Source: RGIG3009 sp045578625 (GTDB lineage: Bacteria > Bacillota > Clostridia > Oscillospirales > Acutalibacteraceae). From it: a stretch of 64,000 bases of DNA. Position 1 is the stretch's first letter. Every line of letters begins with the position of its first letter. Below the pieces are notes generated by a model, which saw only the letters and a program-made list of their open reading frames with translations, had not been told where the DNA came from and searched no databases. The stretch covers positions 9,797 to 73,796 of the forward strand of contig JAZNKN010000057.1 in the NCBI GenBank assembly GCA_045578625.1, in the 5' to 3' direction. The position numbers were made by a program, and so were the translations under genes. Shown here one piece after another: positions 7,016 through 15,317 of the stretch.

Positions 7016-7558
7016 TTAATTCCCACTGTACAGAAACACGCCGGTCTCCTCGTCCACCGGCGGCAGTTTCACCGACACCCGCTCGGAATGGGCGGTGGGG
7101 ATGCTCTTGCCGACGTAGTCGGCGCGGATGGGCAGCTCGCGGTGGCCGCGGTCAATGAGGATCGCCAACTGAATAGCCCGCGGGCGTCCCAACGTGAAGA
7201 TCGCTTCGATGGCGGCGCGCACGGTGCGTCCCGTGAACAGCACGTCGTCCACCAGTACCACCTTTTTGCCTACAATATCAAACGGCAGCACCGGCGGCTC
7301 GACGACCGGCACGGTTTCCTCGCCGTCCAGATCATCGCGATACAAACGGATATCCAGCTCGCCACAGGGGACCTGTACACCCTCAATACGTTCAATATTC
7401 GCCTGCAGACGGCGCGCCAGCGGCTCACCGCGACGGCGGATCCCCACCAGACACAGATCGCTGACGCCCTTGTTCTTTTCGGTGATCTCGTGCGCCATAC
7501 GCATCAGCGTACGGGTGGTGGTAGCCTCATCCATTAGGACAGCTTTGAGTATCTCCAT
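7016..7558 (-). CDS. pyrR: Bifunctional pyr operon regulator / uracil phosphoribosyltransferase PyrR
   Basis: A 180-residue protein starting at ATG 7558 after GAGGGAG. PyrR binds the leader RNA of pyrimidine genes when UMP is high and promotes termination; it also has UPRTase activity. Visible motifs are GIRRRGEPLARRL, LDIRLYRDDL and the PRPP loop VVLVDDVLFTGRTVRAA. The leader RNA upstream of the gene contains a terminator and a competing antiterminator, so pyrR and uraA are probably autoregulated. A separate upp gene lies at 38.2 kb, suggesting that PyrR's regulatory role is the main one here. Confidence 0.95.
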   Translation of the reverse strand: MEILKAVLMDEATTTRTLMRMAHEITEKNKGVSDLCLVGIRRRGEPLARRLQANIERIEGVQVPCGELDIRLYRDDLDGEETVPVVEPPVLPFDIVGKKVVLVDDVLFTGRTVRAAIEAIFTLGRPRAIQLAILIDRGHRELPIRADYVGKSIPTAHSERVSVKLPPVDEETGVFLYSGN

Positions 7559-7570
7559 AATTGCTCCCTC

Positions 7571-7641
7571 AAGAAAAAATGACCTTGTCGCAGTGGCCGA
7601 CAAGATCATAATATGACACCTATTGACACCCTCTTGTCGGC
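7571..7641 (-). promoter_or_regulatory. Transcription attenuator in the pyrR-uraA leader
   Basis: On the minus strand a terminator forms from GATCTTGTCG (7598-7607) and CGACAAGGTC (7581-7590), followed by ATTTTTTC. The terminator's 5' arm can instead pair over 10 bp with GCCGACAAGA (7632-7641), giving a mutually exclusive antiterminator, TCTTGTCGGC at 7596-7605. I do not see a clear match to the PyrR-binding loop consensus upstream, so PyrR control is inferred from position. Confidence 0.78.
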
Positions 7642-7681
7642 ATCGCAGTACCGCTTGTTAAAGATGGCTTCGTTCTCATTG

Positions 7682-7710
7682 ATTGTAGCAGTTTTTTGAT
7701 GCGTTGTAAA
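7682..7710 (-). promoter_or_regulatory. pyrR-uraA promoter
   Basis: TTTACA (7705-7710) and TACAAT (7682-7687) on the minus strand, 17 bp apart, about 40 bp before the antiterminator arm. Confidence 0.8.
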
Positions 7711-7748
7711 GGGTTTTTCACAATTTTGTCGAACCGTGTCCGACACGC

Positions 7749-7777
7749 TTGCAGAAGTCTGAAATTTGTGATACCAT
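7749..7777 (+). promoter_or_regulatory. deoB-cdd promoter
   Basis: TTGCAG (7749-7754) and TACCAT (7772-7777), 17-bp spacer, 33 bp before the deoB start and divergent from the pyrR promoter. Confidence 0.6.
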
Positions 7778-7810
7778 ACTGGAAGTGAGGATATAAAAAG
7801 GGGAGTAAGA

Positions 7811-8983
7811 ATGAAACGAGTATTTTTGATCGTACTGGATTCTTGCGGGATCGGTGCGCTGCCGGATGCCGCCGCGTTTGGAGACAGCGGCACTCACACG
7901 CTGCGCCGCATCGCCGCCTCCGAGCGCTTTGACGCGCGCAACCTGTGCGCTCTGGGTCTCGGCAATATCGAAGGTATGGCGTTCTTGCCGCAGACCGACA
8001 CGCCCGAAGCGGCAGTCGGCCGCATGGCAGAGCGCTCCAACGGCAAGGATACCACCATCGGTCATTGGGAGATCGCCGGCGTGGTGTCGAAAAAGCCACT
8101 GCCCACCTATCCGCAGGGCTTTCCGGACGAGCTGTTGCAGGAGTTTTCTCGTCTTACCGGTCGGGGCTGGCTGTGTAATCAGCCCTATTCCGGTACCGAC
8201 GTCATCCGCGATTACGGCGCGCAGCATTGCGAGACGGGCGATCTCATCGTCTACACCTCGGCGGACAGCGTGTTTCAGGTCGCGGCGCACGAGGAGCTTG
8301 TCCCTCTGGAGGAGCTGTATGAGGCGTGCCGCATCGCCCGCCGTTTGTTGGTCGGCGAACACGCGGTAGGCCGCGTCATTGCGCGCCCCTTTGTCGGTGT
8401 GGCACCGCAGTTCACCCGCACCGCCAACCGTCGGGACTTTTCGGTTCTCCCGCCGAGCAAGACGCTGCTGGACGCGGTGTCCGCAGCGGGCAAAACGGTG
8501 TGGACGGTCGGCAAGATCTCGGATATTTTTGCCGGTCAGGGCATCACGCACAGTGTCCCCACCCACGGTAACACCGAAGGACTTGGTGAGATCCTGCGTG
8601 CGGTCGAGGCGGACTTTGAGGGGCTGTGCTTCATCAATCTGGTGGATTTTGATATGCTGTACGGTCACCGCCAGGACGTGGACGGCTACGCCGCCGCGTT
8701 TGCGGAGTTTGACCGCTTTGTACCGCAGCTGCTGTCGCGTCTCGGTGAGGACGACGTGCTGATGATCACCGCCGACCACGGTTGCGATCCGGGTGACGAA
8801 AGCACCGACCACACCCGCGAATACGTGCCGCTGCTCGTATACGGTGACGCGGTGCGTCCGGTGCCGCTCGGCACGCGCAACACCTTTGCGGATATTGCCG
8901 CCACTGTGGCGGAACTGCTGGACGTGCCGTTTGATTGCGTCGGGCAAAGCTTTTGGAACACGATCGGGGAGGCGAAGAAATGA
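7811..8983 (+). CDS. deoB: Phosphopentomutase
   Basis: Interconverts (deoxy)ribose 1-phosphate and 5-phosphate in nucleoside salvage. The 390-residue length matches the family. Alkaline-phosphatase-superfamily metal and catalytic motifs are in place: MKRVFLIVLDSCGIGALPDA at the N-terminus, GKDTTIGHWEIAG with the phosphorylated Thr, NLVDFDMLYGHRQD, and MITADHGCDP. AAGGGGAG precedes the ATG. Its stop overlaps the cdd start (ATGA), so the two salvage genes form one operon. Confidence 0.96.
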   Translation: MKRVFLIVLDSCGIGALPDAAAFGDSGTHTLRRIAASERFDARNLCALGLGNIEGMAFLPQTDTPEAAVGRMAERSNGKDTTIGHWEIAGVVSKKPLPTYPQGFPDELLQEFSRLTGRGWLCNQPYSGTDVIRDYGAQHCETGDLIVYTSADSVFQVAAHEELVPLEELYEACRIARRLLVGEHAVGRVIARPFVGVAPQFTRTANRRDFSVLPPSKTLLDAVSAAGKTVWTVGKISDIFAGQGITHSVPTHGNTEGLGEILRAVEADFEGLCFINLVDFDMLYGHRQDVDGYAAAFAEFDRFVPQLLSRLGEDDVLMITADHGCDPGDESTDHTREYVPLLVYGDAVRPVPLGTRNTFADIAATVAELLDVPFDCVGQSFWNTIGEAKK

Positions 8984-9384
8984 CACGTGAACAGCTTTGT
9001 GCCGCGGCAGTAGCGGCACGCAACACGGCGTATGCGCCGTATTCTGGTTGCCTGGTTGGTGCAGCGCTACTGACCGTGTCGGGCGCGGTGTACACCGGCA
9101 GTAACGTGGAAAACGCGTCGTACGGGGCAACGCTGTGCGCCGAGCGCACGGCGATCGTCAAAGCGGTCAGCGAGGGCGAGCGTCAGTTTACAATGCTGGC
9201 GATCGCGGGGGGCAAGGGCGAGCAACTCGATGGGGGCTTCCCGCCTTGCGGAATGTGCCGTCAGGTGTTGGCGGAGTTTTGCGCTCCCGACCTACCGGTA
9301 CTGGTCGTCACCGGCGCGGATACCTACACGGAATACACCTTGGCACAGCTGCTGCCGTATTCCTTCACGGCCGACAATCTCTGA
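8980..9384 (+). CDS. cdd: Cytidine deaminase
   Basis: A 134-residue zinc enzyme deaminating cytidine and deoxycytidine. It has YAPYSGCLVGAALLT, the NVENASYGATLCAERTAI block with CAE catalytic signature, and PPCGMCRQVLAEF supplying the other two zinc cysteines. The start overlaps the deoB stop by four bases, indicating translational coupling. With deoB it links pyrimidine nucleosides to the pentose phosphate pool. Confidence 0.96.
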   Translation: MTREQLCAAAVAARNTAYAPYSGCLVGAALLTVSGAVYTGSNVENASYGATLCAERTAIVKAVSEGERQFTMLAIAGGKGEQLDGGFPPCGMCRQVLAEFCAPDLPVLVVTGADTYTEYTLAQLLPYSFTADNL

Positions 9385-9400
9385 TCACGCATAAACACAC

Positions 9401-9450
9401 GTCCCACCTCATATTTTGCAGTAAGTAAGCTGTGGAATATGGGGTGGGAC
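9401..9450 (+). promoter_or_regulatory. Long hairpin over the start region of the deacetylase gene
   Basis: A 15-bp stem pairs 9401-9415 with 9436-9450 (one T-G wobble). Its 3' arm contains GGGGTGGGA, the only ribosome-binding-like sequence for the downstream gene, and no good T-run follows. It could terminate the deoB-cdd transcript or hide the start of the next gene. Confidence 0.55.
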
Positions 9451-10244
9451 GATTGTTATTGGTCATCAAAAAACGGTGGGTCGCGGTGATCGCCGTATGT
9501 ACCGCAGTGCTTGTCTGCGTGCCGTACCTGCTGACGCGGAATACCGCGCTCGACGCGGCATCGTCGAATTGGGGACTCGGCTTTCACGAAAACGGAAAAA
9601 CACCGACCGGCAACGCCGATGCGGCCTTTCTTGCCAAGTATCACGCCTACTACGTCGGCGACACCGACGAGAAGGTGATCTATCTTACCTTCGATGCGGG
9701 ATACGAAAACGGCTACACCGCTCCGATCTTGGACGCGCTGAAAAAGCACAAGGTCCCGGCGACTTTTTTTCTCGTCAAGAATTATCTGGACACCGCACCG
9801 GAATTGGTAAAACGGATGGCGGCGGAGGGGCATACTGTCGCTAATCACACCGCCTCGCATCCCGATATGTCCCGCATTGCCGATAAGGCGGCATTCCAAA
9901 AGGAACTCACCGATCTGGAAGCGGCGTATCGGGAGATCACCGGTCAGGAGATGGTCAAATTCTACCGCCCGCCGCAGGGGAAATTCAGCGAGCAGAACCT
10001 GCAAATGGCATCGGAGATGGGCTACCACACCTTTTTCTGGAGCTTAGCGTACGTGGATTGGTACGTGGACCGTCAGCCGACGCGAGAGGAAGCGCTGCAA
10101 AAGTTGACCACGCGCATCCATCCCGGCGCGATCGTGCTGCTGCACAGCACCTCCGCCACCAACGCCGCGGTACTGGATGAGCTGCTGACAAAATGGGAGG
10201 AGATGGGCTACCGCTTCGCCTCGCTGCAATCGCTGGTGACCTGA
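9432..10244 (+). CDS. PdaA-like polysaccharide (peptidoglycan) deacetylase
   Basis: A NodB-fold deacetylase up to 270 residues long. Residues about 10-34 form a signal anchor. Motifs: VIYLTFDAGYENGYTAPIL (motif 1, with Ala where many family members have Asp or Asn), VANHTASHPDM (H-x3-H metal site), KFYRPPQGKFSEQ, and IHPGAIVLLHSTSATNA. This matches PdaA, which makes muramic delta-lactam in the spore cortex, more closely than general chitin deacetylases. The start is uncertain: GTG 9432 lacks a ribosome binding site, whereas TTG 9453 or 9459 would use GGGGTGGGA, which lies in a hairpin. A sporulation role is inferred from the family. Confidence 0.85.
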   Translation: MEYGVGRLLLVIKKRWVAVIAVCTAVLVCVPYLLTRNTALDAASSNWGLGFHENGKTPTGNADAAFLAKYHAYYVGDTDEKVIYLTFDAGYENGYTAPILDALKKHKVPATFFLVKNYLDTAPELVKRMAAEGHTVANHTASHPDMSRIADKAAFQKELTDLEAAYREITGQEMVKFYRPPQGKFSEQNLQMASEMGYHTFFWSLAYVDWYVDRQPTREEALQKLTTRIHPGAIVLLHSTSATNAAVLDELLTKWEEMGYRFASLQSLVT

Positions 10245-10253
10245 CCGAAAAAA

Positions 10254-10279
10254 GGGGTGTGGATATGCCTCCACACCCC
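10254..10279 (+). terminator. Hairpin after the deacetylase gene
   Basis: GGGGTGTGGA-tatgcc-TCCACACCCC, 10-bp perfect stem 10 bp after the stop; no T-run on the plus strand, so termination efficiency is doubtful. Confidence 0.5.
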
Positions 10280-10328
10280 GTCCGCCGTCATATACTGAAC
10301 TAAAACCCGACGGAAGGGACGGATCACC

Positions 10329-10679
10329 ATGACGGAAACGGTCTTTTATGTTGCCGGTCTGCTGTTGGCGGTATACGGTGCGGGGGAGCTGCTGTGGCGC
10401 ATCGTCGGTCGCCTGTTCGCTTTTGAAGAGGAGGAGCGGGTGTATCTGTTGGTGCCGATGAGCGGCGAGCGCAGCGACGCGGAATATCAGGTGCGGCGCG
10501 CGCGTCTGCTGTGCCGCGGCGGTGCGGTGCAGCCGGTCTTATTGGATGACGGGCTGACACCGCAAAGCGCCGCACTGACCCGTGAGATCTGCGAAAAGCT
10601 GAACGCGGACTTCGTCGATAAAAAAGAATGGCAGGAAATCTTACAAACCGCTTTACAAGACGAAAAAAAGGGAGTATAA
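10329..10679 (+). CDS. Hypothetical protein with N-terminal membrane helix
   Basis: A 116-residue protein I cannot assign. Residues about 5-25 are hydrophobic; the remainder is soluble and charged, with a strand-like YLLVPMSGERSDAEYQVRRARLL and a probable helix ending in EWQEILQTALQDEKKGV. GAAGGGACGG lies upstream of the ATG. The recD2 promoter lies inside its last codons, so the gene is probably transcribed with the deacetylase or separately from recD2. The compact alpha/beta-like tail could be a small cytosolic domain tethered to the membrane. Confidence 0.6.
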   Translation: MTETVFYVAGLLLAVYGAGELLWRIVGRLFAFEEEERVYLLVPMSGERSDAEYQVRRARLLCRGGAVQPVLLDDGLTPQSAALTREICEKLNADFVDKKEWQEILQTALQDEKKGV

Positions 10680-10680
10680 T
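10652..10680 (+). promoter_or_regulatory. recD2 promoter within the preceding gene
   Basis: TTTACA (10652-10657) and TATAAT (10675-10680), 17-bp spacer, overlapping the upstream stop codon. A 9-bp hairpin (10682-10690 with 10697-10705) would sit at the 5' end of the transcript, directly before GGAGAGG. Confidence 0.8.
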
Positions 10681-10718
10681 CAAAACCGAAAATATGTTCG
10701 GTTTTGGAGAGGTACGCT

Positions 10719-12926
10719 ATGGCGAACGAGGAACGCCTGTCCGGTGTGGTCGAGCGCGTGGTATTCCGCAACGCGGAAAACGGCTGGACGGTACTGGAGC
10801 TGGCGGCGGAGGACGAATTTCATAAGGTCGTCGGTATCCTTCCCGCGATCGAGGCGGGGGAGTACCTGCAGCTGACGGGCGAATGGGGCGAGCATCCCCG
10901 ATTCGGTCGTCAGTTTGTGATGAAGTCCTACGAACACAAGCTCCCCGCCGACACCGATTCGGTGTTCCGTTATCTGGCGTCGGGTGCCATCAAGGGCATC
11001 GGACCGGCCACGGCATCCTCCATCGTCGCGCGCTTCGGCGCGGATACCCTGCGGGTGATGGAGGAGGAGCCGGAACGGTTGGTGGAGGTGCGCGGTATCA
11101 CCGCTGCGCGGGCGCAAAAGATCGCGCAGGCGTACCGCGAGCAGTTTGGTCTGCGCGAGGTCATTTTGGCCTTTGCCGCGTATGGGCTCACCCAGAGCGA
11201 AGCCCTGCGCTGTTGGAAGCGGTGGGGCGCAGCCACGGTGGATACTGTTCGTAAAGACCCCTACTGCTTGTGCGCCCCGGGTCTGCGCATCGGCTTTGAG
11301 CGCGCCGACCGCATCTGTATGGGCATGGACCGCCCACCGGACGATCCGCACCGCGTGGAGGCCGGCATCCTGCACGTGCTGCGTCACAATCTGCACAACG
11401 GTCATACCTGCCTGCCGCAGGACAAGCTGGTTGCTGCAGCAGTGCTGCTGCTCGGCGTGGGTGAGCCATTGGTGGTGCAGGTGCTGGACGATATGTGCCA
11501 CGCCTTCACCGTCCGCACCGAAATCTTTGACGACCGCCGCTTTATCTTCCTGCCGGATCTGCACATGGCAGAGAAATATATTGCCTCACGCATTCGGCTG
11601 ATGACTGGCTTTCACACCGCCATTACCCCGCTTATCGAGAAAAATCTGGAGACCGCCGAACGCAAAAACGGCATCAAATATCAGGTACAGCAGCGTCTGG
11701 CGATCCTGTCTGCTATTGAAAAGGGCGTGCTGATCCTCACCGGTGGTCCCGGTACCGGTAAGACCACCACTCTCCGCGCGATCATTATGCTGTTGGAGGG
11801 GTTGGGCGAGCGCGTGGAGATCGCCGCCCCCACCGGTCGTGCCGCCAAGCGGATGTCGGAGCTGACCGGCTGTGAGGCGCGTACCATCCACCGCTTGCTG
11901 GAGGTGCAGTGGGACGGTACGGACACGCCGGTATTTGAACGCAACGAAAAGAACCCCCTCGACGCGGATGCGCTCATCGTGGACGAGATGTCGATGGTGG
12001 ATACCCTGCTGTTTGATAACCTGTTGCGCGCACTGCGCCCCGGCTGCCGTCTCATTCTGGTGGGTGATACCGATCAGCTGCCCGCGGTCGGCGCGGGTCG
12101 TGTGCTGCACGACTTGATCGAGAGTCGCACCCTGCCGATGGTGGAACTGACCGAGGTATTTCGTCAGGCCCTGCAAAGTGAGATCGTGGCCAACGCGCAC
12201 CGCATCGTGGGCGGTGATATGCCGGTGCTCACCGGCAAGACCGGCGATTTCTTCTTCCTGCCGCAGCGCAGCACGGAGGACACCGCCGAGACGGTGGTGG
12301 ATCTCTGCGTACGTCGCTTGCCCGCCGGCTACGGTACCAGTGTGTTCAACGGTATTCAGGTGCTGAGCCCCGGCAGAAAGGGCGAGATCGGTACCGCCCA
12401 CCTCAACGAGCTGTTGCAGGCGGCGCTCAACCCGCCGGACGACAAAAAACACGAATGGCGCGGCGAGAACGGTCTGCTGCGTGAGGGCGATAAGGTGATG
12501 CACATCCGCAACGATTACGACATCGTCTGGACGCGGGACACGGGGGAGACCGGTACCGGCGTATTTAACGGTGATATCGGCTTGTTGGAGGAGATCAACC
12601 TGCGCGACCAGACCATGCGGGTACGCTACGACGACCGCGTGGCGCTGTACACGTGGGATCAGGCGCAGGAGCTGGAACCGGCCTATGCCATCACGGTACA
12701 CAAAAGTCAGGGAAGCGAATTTGACACCGTGGTTATTCCGGTGTACCGTAATCCGTCGCTGCTGTGCTACCGCAACCTGCTGTACACCGCGGTAACGCGG
12801 GCAAAGAATTTGCTGGTGCTGGTGGGCAGCCGCGAAACGATTCGGGCGATGGTGGATAACGACCGCAAAACACTGCGATACACCGGTCTATGCCGCTTTC
12901 TGCAGGATGCACAGCAACTGTTTTGA
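10719..12926 (+). CDS. recD2: RecD-like DNA helicase (RecD2/YrrC family)
   Basis: A 735-residue superfamily 1B 5'-3' helicase acting without RecBC. The N-terminal part has an OB-like region and helix-hairpin-helix motifs (ASGAIKGIGPATASSIVARF; VEVRGITAARAQKIAQAY). The helicase core begins with Walker A GGPGTGKTTT at about residue 345, then APTGRAAKRMSE, the DEMSMVD Walker B, LVGDTDQLPAVGAG, and the C-terminal AITVHKSQGSEFDTVVIPV and NLLYTAVTRAK. The start at ATG 10719 follows GGAGAGG. RecD2 proteins act in replication-fork repair in Bacillus; a similar role is assumed. Confidence 0.95.
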   Translation: MANEERLSGVVERVVFRNAENGWTVLELAAEDEFHKVVGILPAIEAGEYLQLTGEWGEHPRFGRQFVMKSYEHKLPADTDSVFRYLASGAIKGIGPATASSIVARFGADTLRVMEEEPERLVEVRGITAARAQKIAQAYREQFGLREVILAFAAYGLTQSEALRCWKRWGAATVDTVRKDPYCLCAPGLRIGFERADRICMGMDRPPDDPHRVEAGILHVLRHNLHNGHTCLPQDKLVAAAVLLLGVGEPLVVQVLDDMCHAFTVRTEIFDDRRFIFLPDLHMAEKYIASRIRLMTGFHTAITPLIEKNLETAERKNGIKYQVQQRLAILSAIEKGVLILTGGPGTGKTTTLRAIIMLLEGLGERVEIAAPTGRAAKRMSELTGCEARTIHRLLEVQWDGTDTPVFERNEKNPLDADALIVDEMSMVDTLLFDNLLRALRPGCRLILVGDTDQLPAVGAGRVLHDLIESRTLPMVELTEVFRQALQSEIVANAHRIVGGDMPVLTGKTGDFFFLPQRSTEDTAETVVDLCVRRLPAGYGTSVFNGIQVLSPGRKGEIGTAHLNELLQAALNPPDDKKHEWRGENGLLREGDKVMHIRNDYDIVWTRDTGETGTGVFNGDIGLLEEINLRDQTMRVRYDDRVALYTWDQAQELEPAYAITVHKSQGSEFDTVVIPVYRNPSLLCYRNLLYTAVTRAKNLLVLVGSRETIRAMVDNDRKTLRYTGLCRFLQDAQQLF

Positions 12927-12980
12927 ACAAAAAAGAGACCGCCGAGCACTGGACTGTATCCCGAAAAACGGACATTGAAT

Positions 12981-13025
12981 AAAAGAACCCCCTGCTGTAG
13001 AATTAGAAACTACGACAGGGGGTTC
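12981..13025. terminator. Convergent terminator between recD2 and the two-component operon
   Basis: GAACCCCCTG and CAGGGGGTTC with a further GTAG/CTAC stem. On the minus strand it is followed by TTTTATTC, serving the histidine kinase operon; it also lies 55 bp after recD2. Confidence 0.75.
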
Positions 13026-13032
13026 CGTTATA

Positions 13033-13149
13033 TCAAAGTGAGAAACACACGGTGGCGTAAAACGCCTTGCCGCACTTGGTCTCGAACAGTTTGGTAAAGA
13101 TGATCTGCATGGAAAACAGCAGCGCCGAACCGATCGGCAGATAATGCAT
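13033..13149 (-). pseudogene. Truncated transporter remnant (DMT/EamA-like N-terminus)
   Basis: A 38-codon reading frame directly after the histidine kinase stop. It reads MHYLPIGSALLFSMQIIFTK and then a short basic segment, ending in CFSL. That is the look of the first membrane helix of a drug/metabolite transporter of the EamA type, which normally has ten helices and about 280 residues. The frame stops just before the terminator, and there is no good ribosome binding site. I interpret it as the stub left by an internal deletion; a genuine short membrane peptide is possible. Confidence 0.4.
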
Positions 13150-13175
13150 CCTAGGAAGCACATCCGATCCGAAGG

Positions 13176-14633
13176 TTATTTTTGTGTCAGTTCAAAAAAG
13201 AAACGTACGCCGGCTTCGGTGTTTTCGACACCGTACGGCATGGCGTGAGCCTTCATAATGGCAGCGACCACCGACAAGCCTATGCCGGTACCGCCGTAGG
13301 CGCGGGTGCGCGCCTTGTCCACCTTGTAAAAGCTTTCCCAGAGGTGGGGAAGATCCTCCTCCGGAATGATCTCGCCGGTGTTGAATACCGCAATGCGCAC
13401 GGTATCCTGCGGCGTGGTCTCCCACGTGACGCGGATCTCGCCGCCCGGTGTGACGTGGTTCAAGGCGTTGGTCAGGTAGTTGATCGCCACGTTTTCGATC
13501 AGCTCGGCATCGCCCCACGCCTGACAAGGTGCTTCGGGCAGCGGTGTCGCTACCGCCTGCCGTTCCTCGATCAGCGGCGCAAACCGTGTGAGCAGCCGTT
13601 CGAACAGCGCCTTGATGTCGAAGCGGCCGATGACCAGTTCTTCGTTGCCGGACTCCAGCTGCATCAGCGTTGTCAGCGTGGAGAGCATCTGCGTCAGCTT
13701 TTGCGCTTCATCCTCAATGACACCGCAATAGTAATCGCGGCTTTCGGGGTCGTCCACCGCGTTCTCGTGCAGTGCCTCGGCATATGTCTGAATGAGCGCC
13801 AGCGGTGTTTTTAATTCGTGCGATACGTTGCGGATAAAGCGCGTGCGCGCCTCGTTTTGCTGTGCCTGCAGTGCCATATCGCCCTGCAAGCGCAGGTTGG
13901 CGGTTTTCAGCTCGGACAGGTTGGTTTCCAGCGCCAACGACACGGTGTTGAGGTTCTTACCGAGCTCGGTCAGCTCGTCTTGTCCATAACCGACGTAGCG
14001 ATCGGAAAAATCCAACTGCGTCATACGCCGCGCCATCGTGGACAGCTTGCGCATCGGTCGGGTGAGTGACCGCGAAAGCAGCAGTGCCGCCAGACCGCCC
14101 ACAAGCAGTGCCACCAACGCCGACCACAGCAGGAAACGGTTGGTAATGGCGGTGCTGGATTGCGCTTCGGACAGCGAGACCCACAACAGCAGATTGAGAC
14201 CGTCTGAGGTGCGCGCCTGCAGCGTCAGCCACCGACCGCCGGTATTGGCCAGCGGCGGCGTGGCGTTGGTGATGACAAAGGTGCCGTCCTCCAACTCCAA
14301 GGGCGATGCGGTCATGCCGGAGGAGTGTGGCAGATCGATCTGTCGGGAGGTATACAAGATCTGTCGGTCGGACCACAGCATCGCCTGAATGCCGTGCTGC
14401 GCGTCGTACCCCTCAAGCAGCCCGATCAGCGTGCGCGGTGAGCGCGGTGCGTCGTTGACCTCCTCATAGGTATCAATGAGCAGCTGGCTCTGTTCCTGCT
14501 CATAGTATTCTAAAAAAGCAAAGCTGTTGAGCAGCCAATTGACCAGCACCAACAGCAAAATACACAGCACGAAAACACCCATTACCTTACCGGCAATGGA
14601 ATGGAAAAACCGGGTGATCGGATTGGTCTTCAT
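13176..14633 (-). CDS. Sensor histidine kinase
   Basis: A 485-residue membrane kinase. Two transmembrane helices (about 16-38 and 164-186) flank an extracellular sensor of about 125 residues. A HAMP domain follows (SRSLTRPMRKLSTMARRMTQ), then the dimerisation H-box FIRNVSHELKTPLAL near residue 275. The ATPase domain has the N-box NYLTNALNHV, a GEIIPEED D-box equivalent and the G-box GGTGIGLSVVAAIM. All catalytic blocks are intact. It is 2 bp downstream of the response regulator and translated from the same transcript. The signal is unknown. Confidence 0.95.
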   Translation of the reverse strand: MKTNPITRFFHSIAGKVMGVFVLCILLLVLVNWLLNSFAFLEYYEQEQSQLLIDTYEEVNDAPRSPRTLIGLLEGYDAQHGIQAMLWSDRQILYTSRQIDLPHSSGMTASPLELEDGTFVITNATPPLANTGGRWLTLQARTSDGLNLLLWVSLSEAQSSTAITNRFLLWSALVALLVGGLAALLLSRSLTRPMRKLSTMARRMTQLDFSDRYVGYGQDELTELGKNLNTVSLALETNLSELKTANLRLQGDMALQAQQNEARTRFIRNVSHELKTPLALIQTYAEALHENAVDDPESRDYYCGVIEDEAQKLTQMLSTLTTLMQLESGNEELVIGRFDIKALFERLLTRFAPLIEERQAVATPLPEAPCQAWGDAELIENVAINYLTNALNHVTPGGEIRVTWETTPQDTVRIAVFNTGEIIPEEDLPHLWESFYKVDKARTRAYGGTGIGLSVVAAIMKAHAMPYGVENTEAGVRFFFELTQK

Positions 14634-14635
14634 GC

Positions 14636-15307
14636 TTACCCCTCAAATTTATAGCCGATGCCGCGGATGGTTTTGATCATCTCGCCGGCTTCGCCCAATT
14701 TACTGCGCAGCTTTTTAATGTGAGTGTCAACCGTGCGGGCATCGCCGTCATAGTCGTAGCGCCACACGTTATCCAAAATACGGTCGCGCGAAAGCGCCAA
14801 CCCTTTGTTTGTCATGAGGTATTCCAGCAGTTCGAATTCCGTATAGGTCAGCTGTACGGGGGCGCCGCCCACCGTTATCTCGCGAGCCAGACGGTCCACG
14901 TGCAGCAAGGCGGGAGCAACCTCCGCCTCCGGTTGACCGCTGTTGCGGCGCAGCACCGCTTCGATGCGCGCCAGCAGGATCTTGAGGCTGAACGGCTTGG
15001 CAATGTATTCGTCCGCGCCCAATTCAAAGCCCTGCAGCTCGTCTGCCTCCTCGCTGCGCGCGGTCAGCAGGATGATCGGCGTGACGGTGTCCGTCTGCCG
15101 AATGGTGCGGCACACCTCCCAACCGTTCATGCGGGGCATCATCACGTCCAGTAAGACCAGTGCGGGACGTGCCGTGCGGAACTGCTCAATGGCTTCTACG
15201 CCATCCGCGGCCTCGACCGTGTGATAGTTTTTGATATGCAGATAGTCGGCGATGACGCGGCGCATCCGTTCCTCGTCATCCACGATAAGAATGGTAGGCT
15301 TGTCCAT
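14636..15307 (-). CDS. OmpR/PhoB-type response regulator
   Basis: A 223-residue regulator. The receiver domain (1-120) has the acidic pair D10-D11, phospho-acceptor Asp54 in LVLLDVMMPRMNGWEV, Thr in LLTAR and the conserved Lys in YIAKPFS. The C-terminal winged helix (about 130-223) shows LTYTEFELLEYLM and RTVDTHIKKLRSKLG, which are OmpR-family signatures. AAGGAGGAG precedes the start. It lies between the DUF4364 gene and its kinase and probably regulates envelope or transport functions, but targets are not evident. Confidence 0.95.
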   Translation of the reverse strand: MDKPTILIVDDEERMRRVIADYLHIKNYHTVEAADGVEAIEQFRTARPALVLLDVMMPRMNGWEVCRTIRQTDTVTPIILLTARSEEADELQGFELGADEYIAKPFSLKILLARIEAVLRRNSGQPEAEVAPALLHVDRLAREITVGGAPVQLTYTEFELLEYLMTNKGLALSRDRILDNVWRYDYDGDARTVDTHIKKLRSKLGEAGEMIKTIRGIGYKFEG

Positions 15308-15317
15308 ACGCTCCTCC

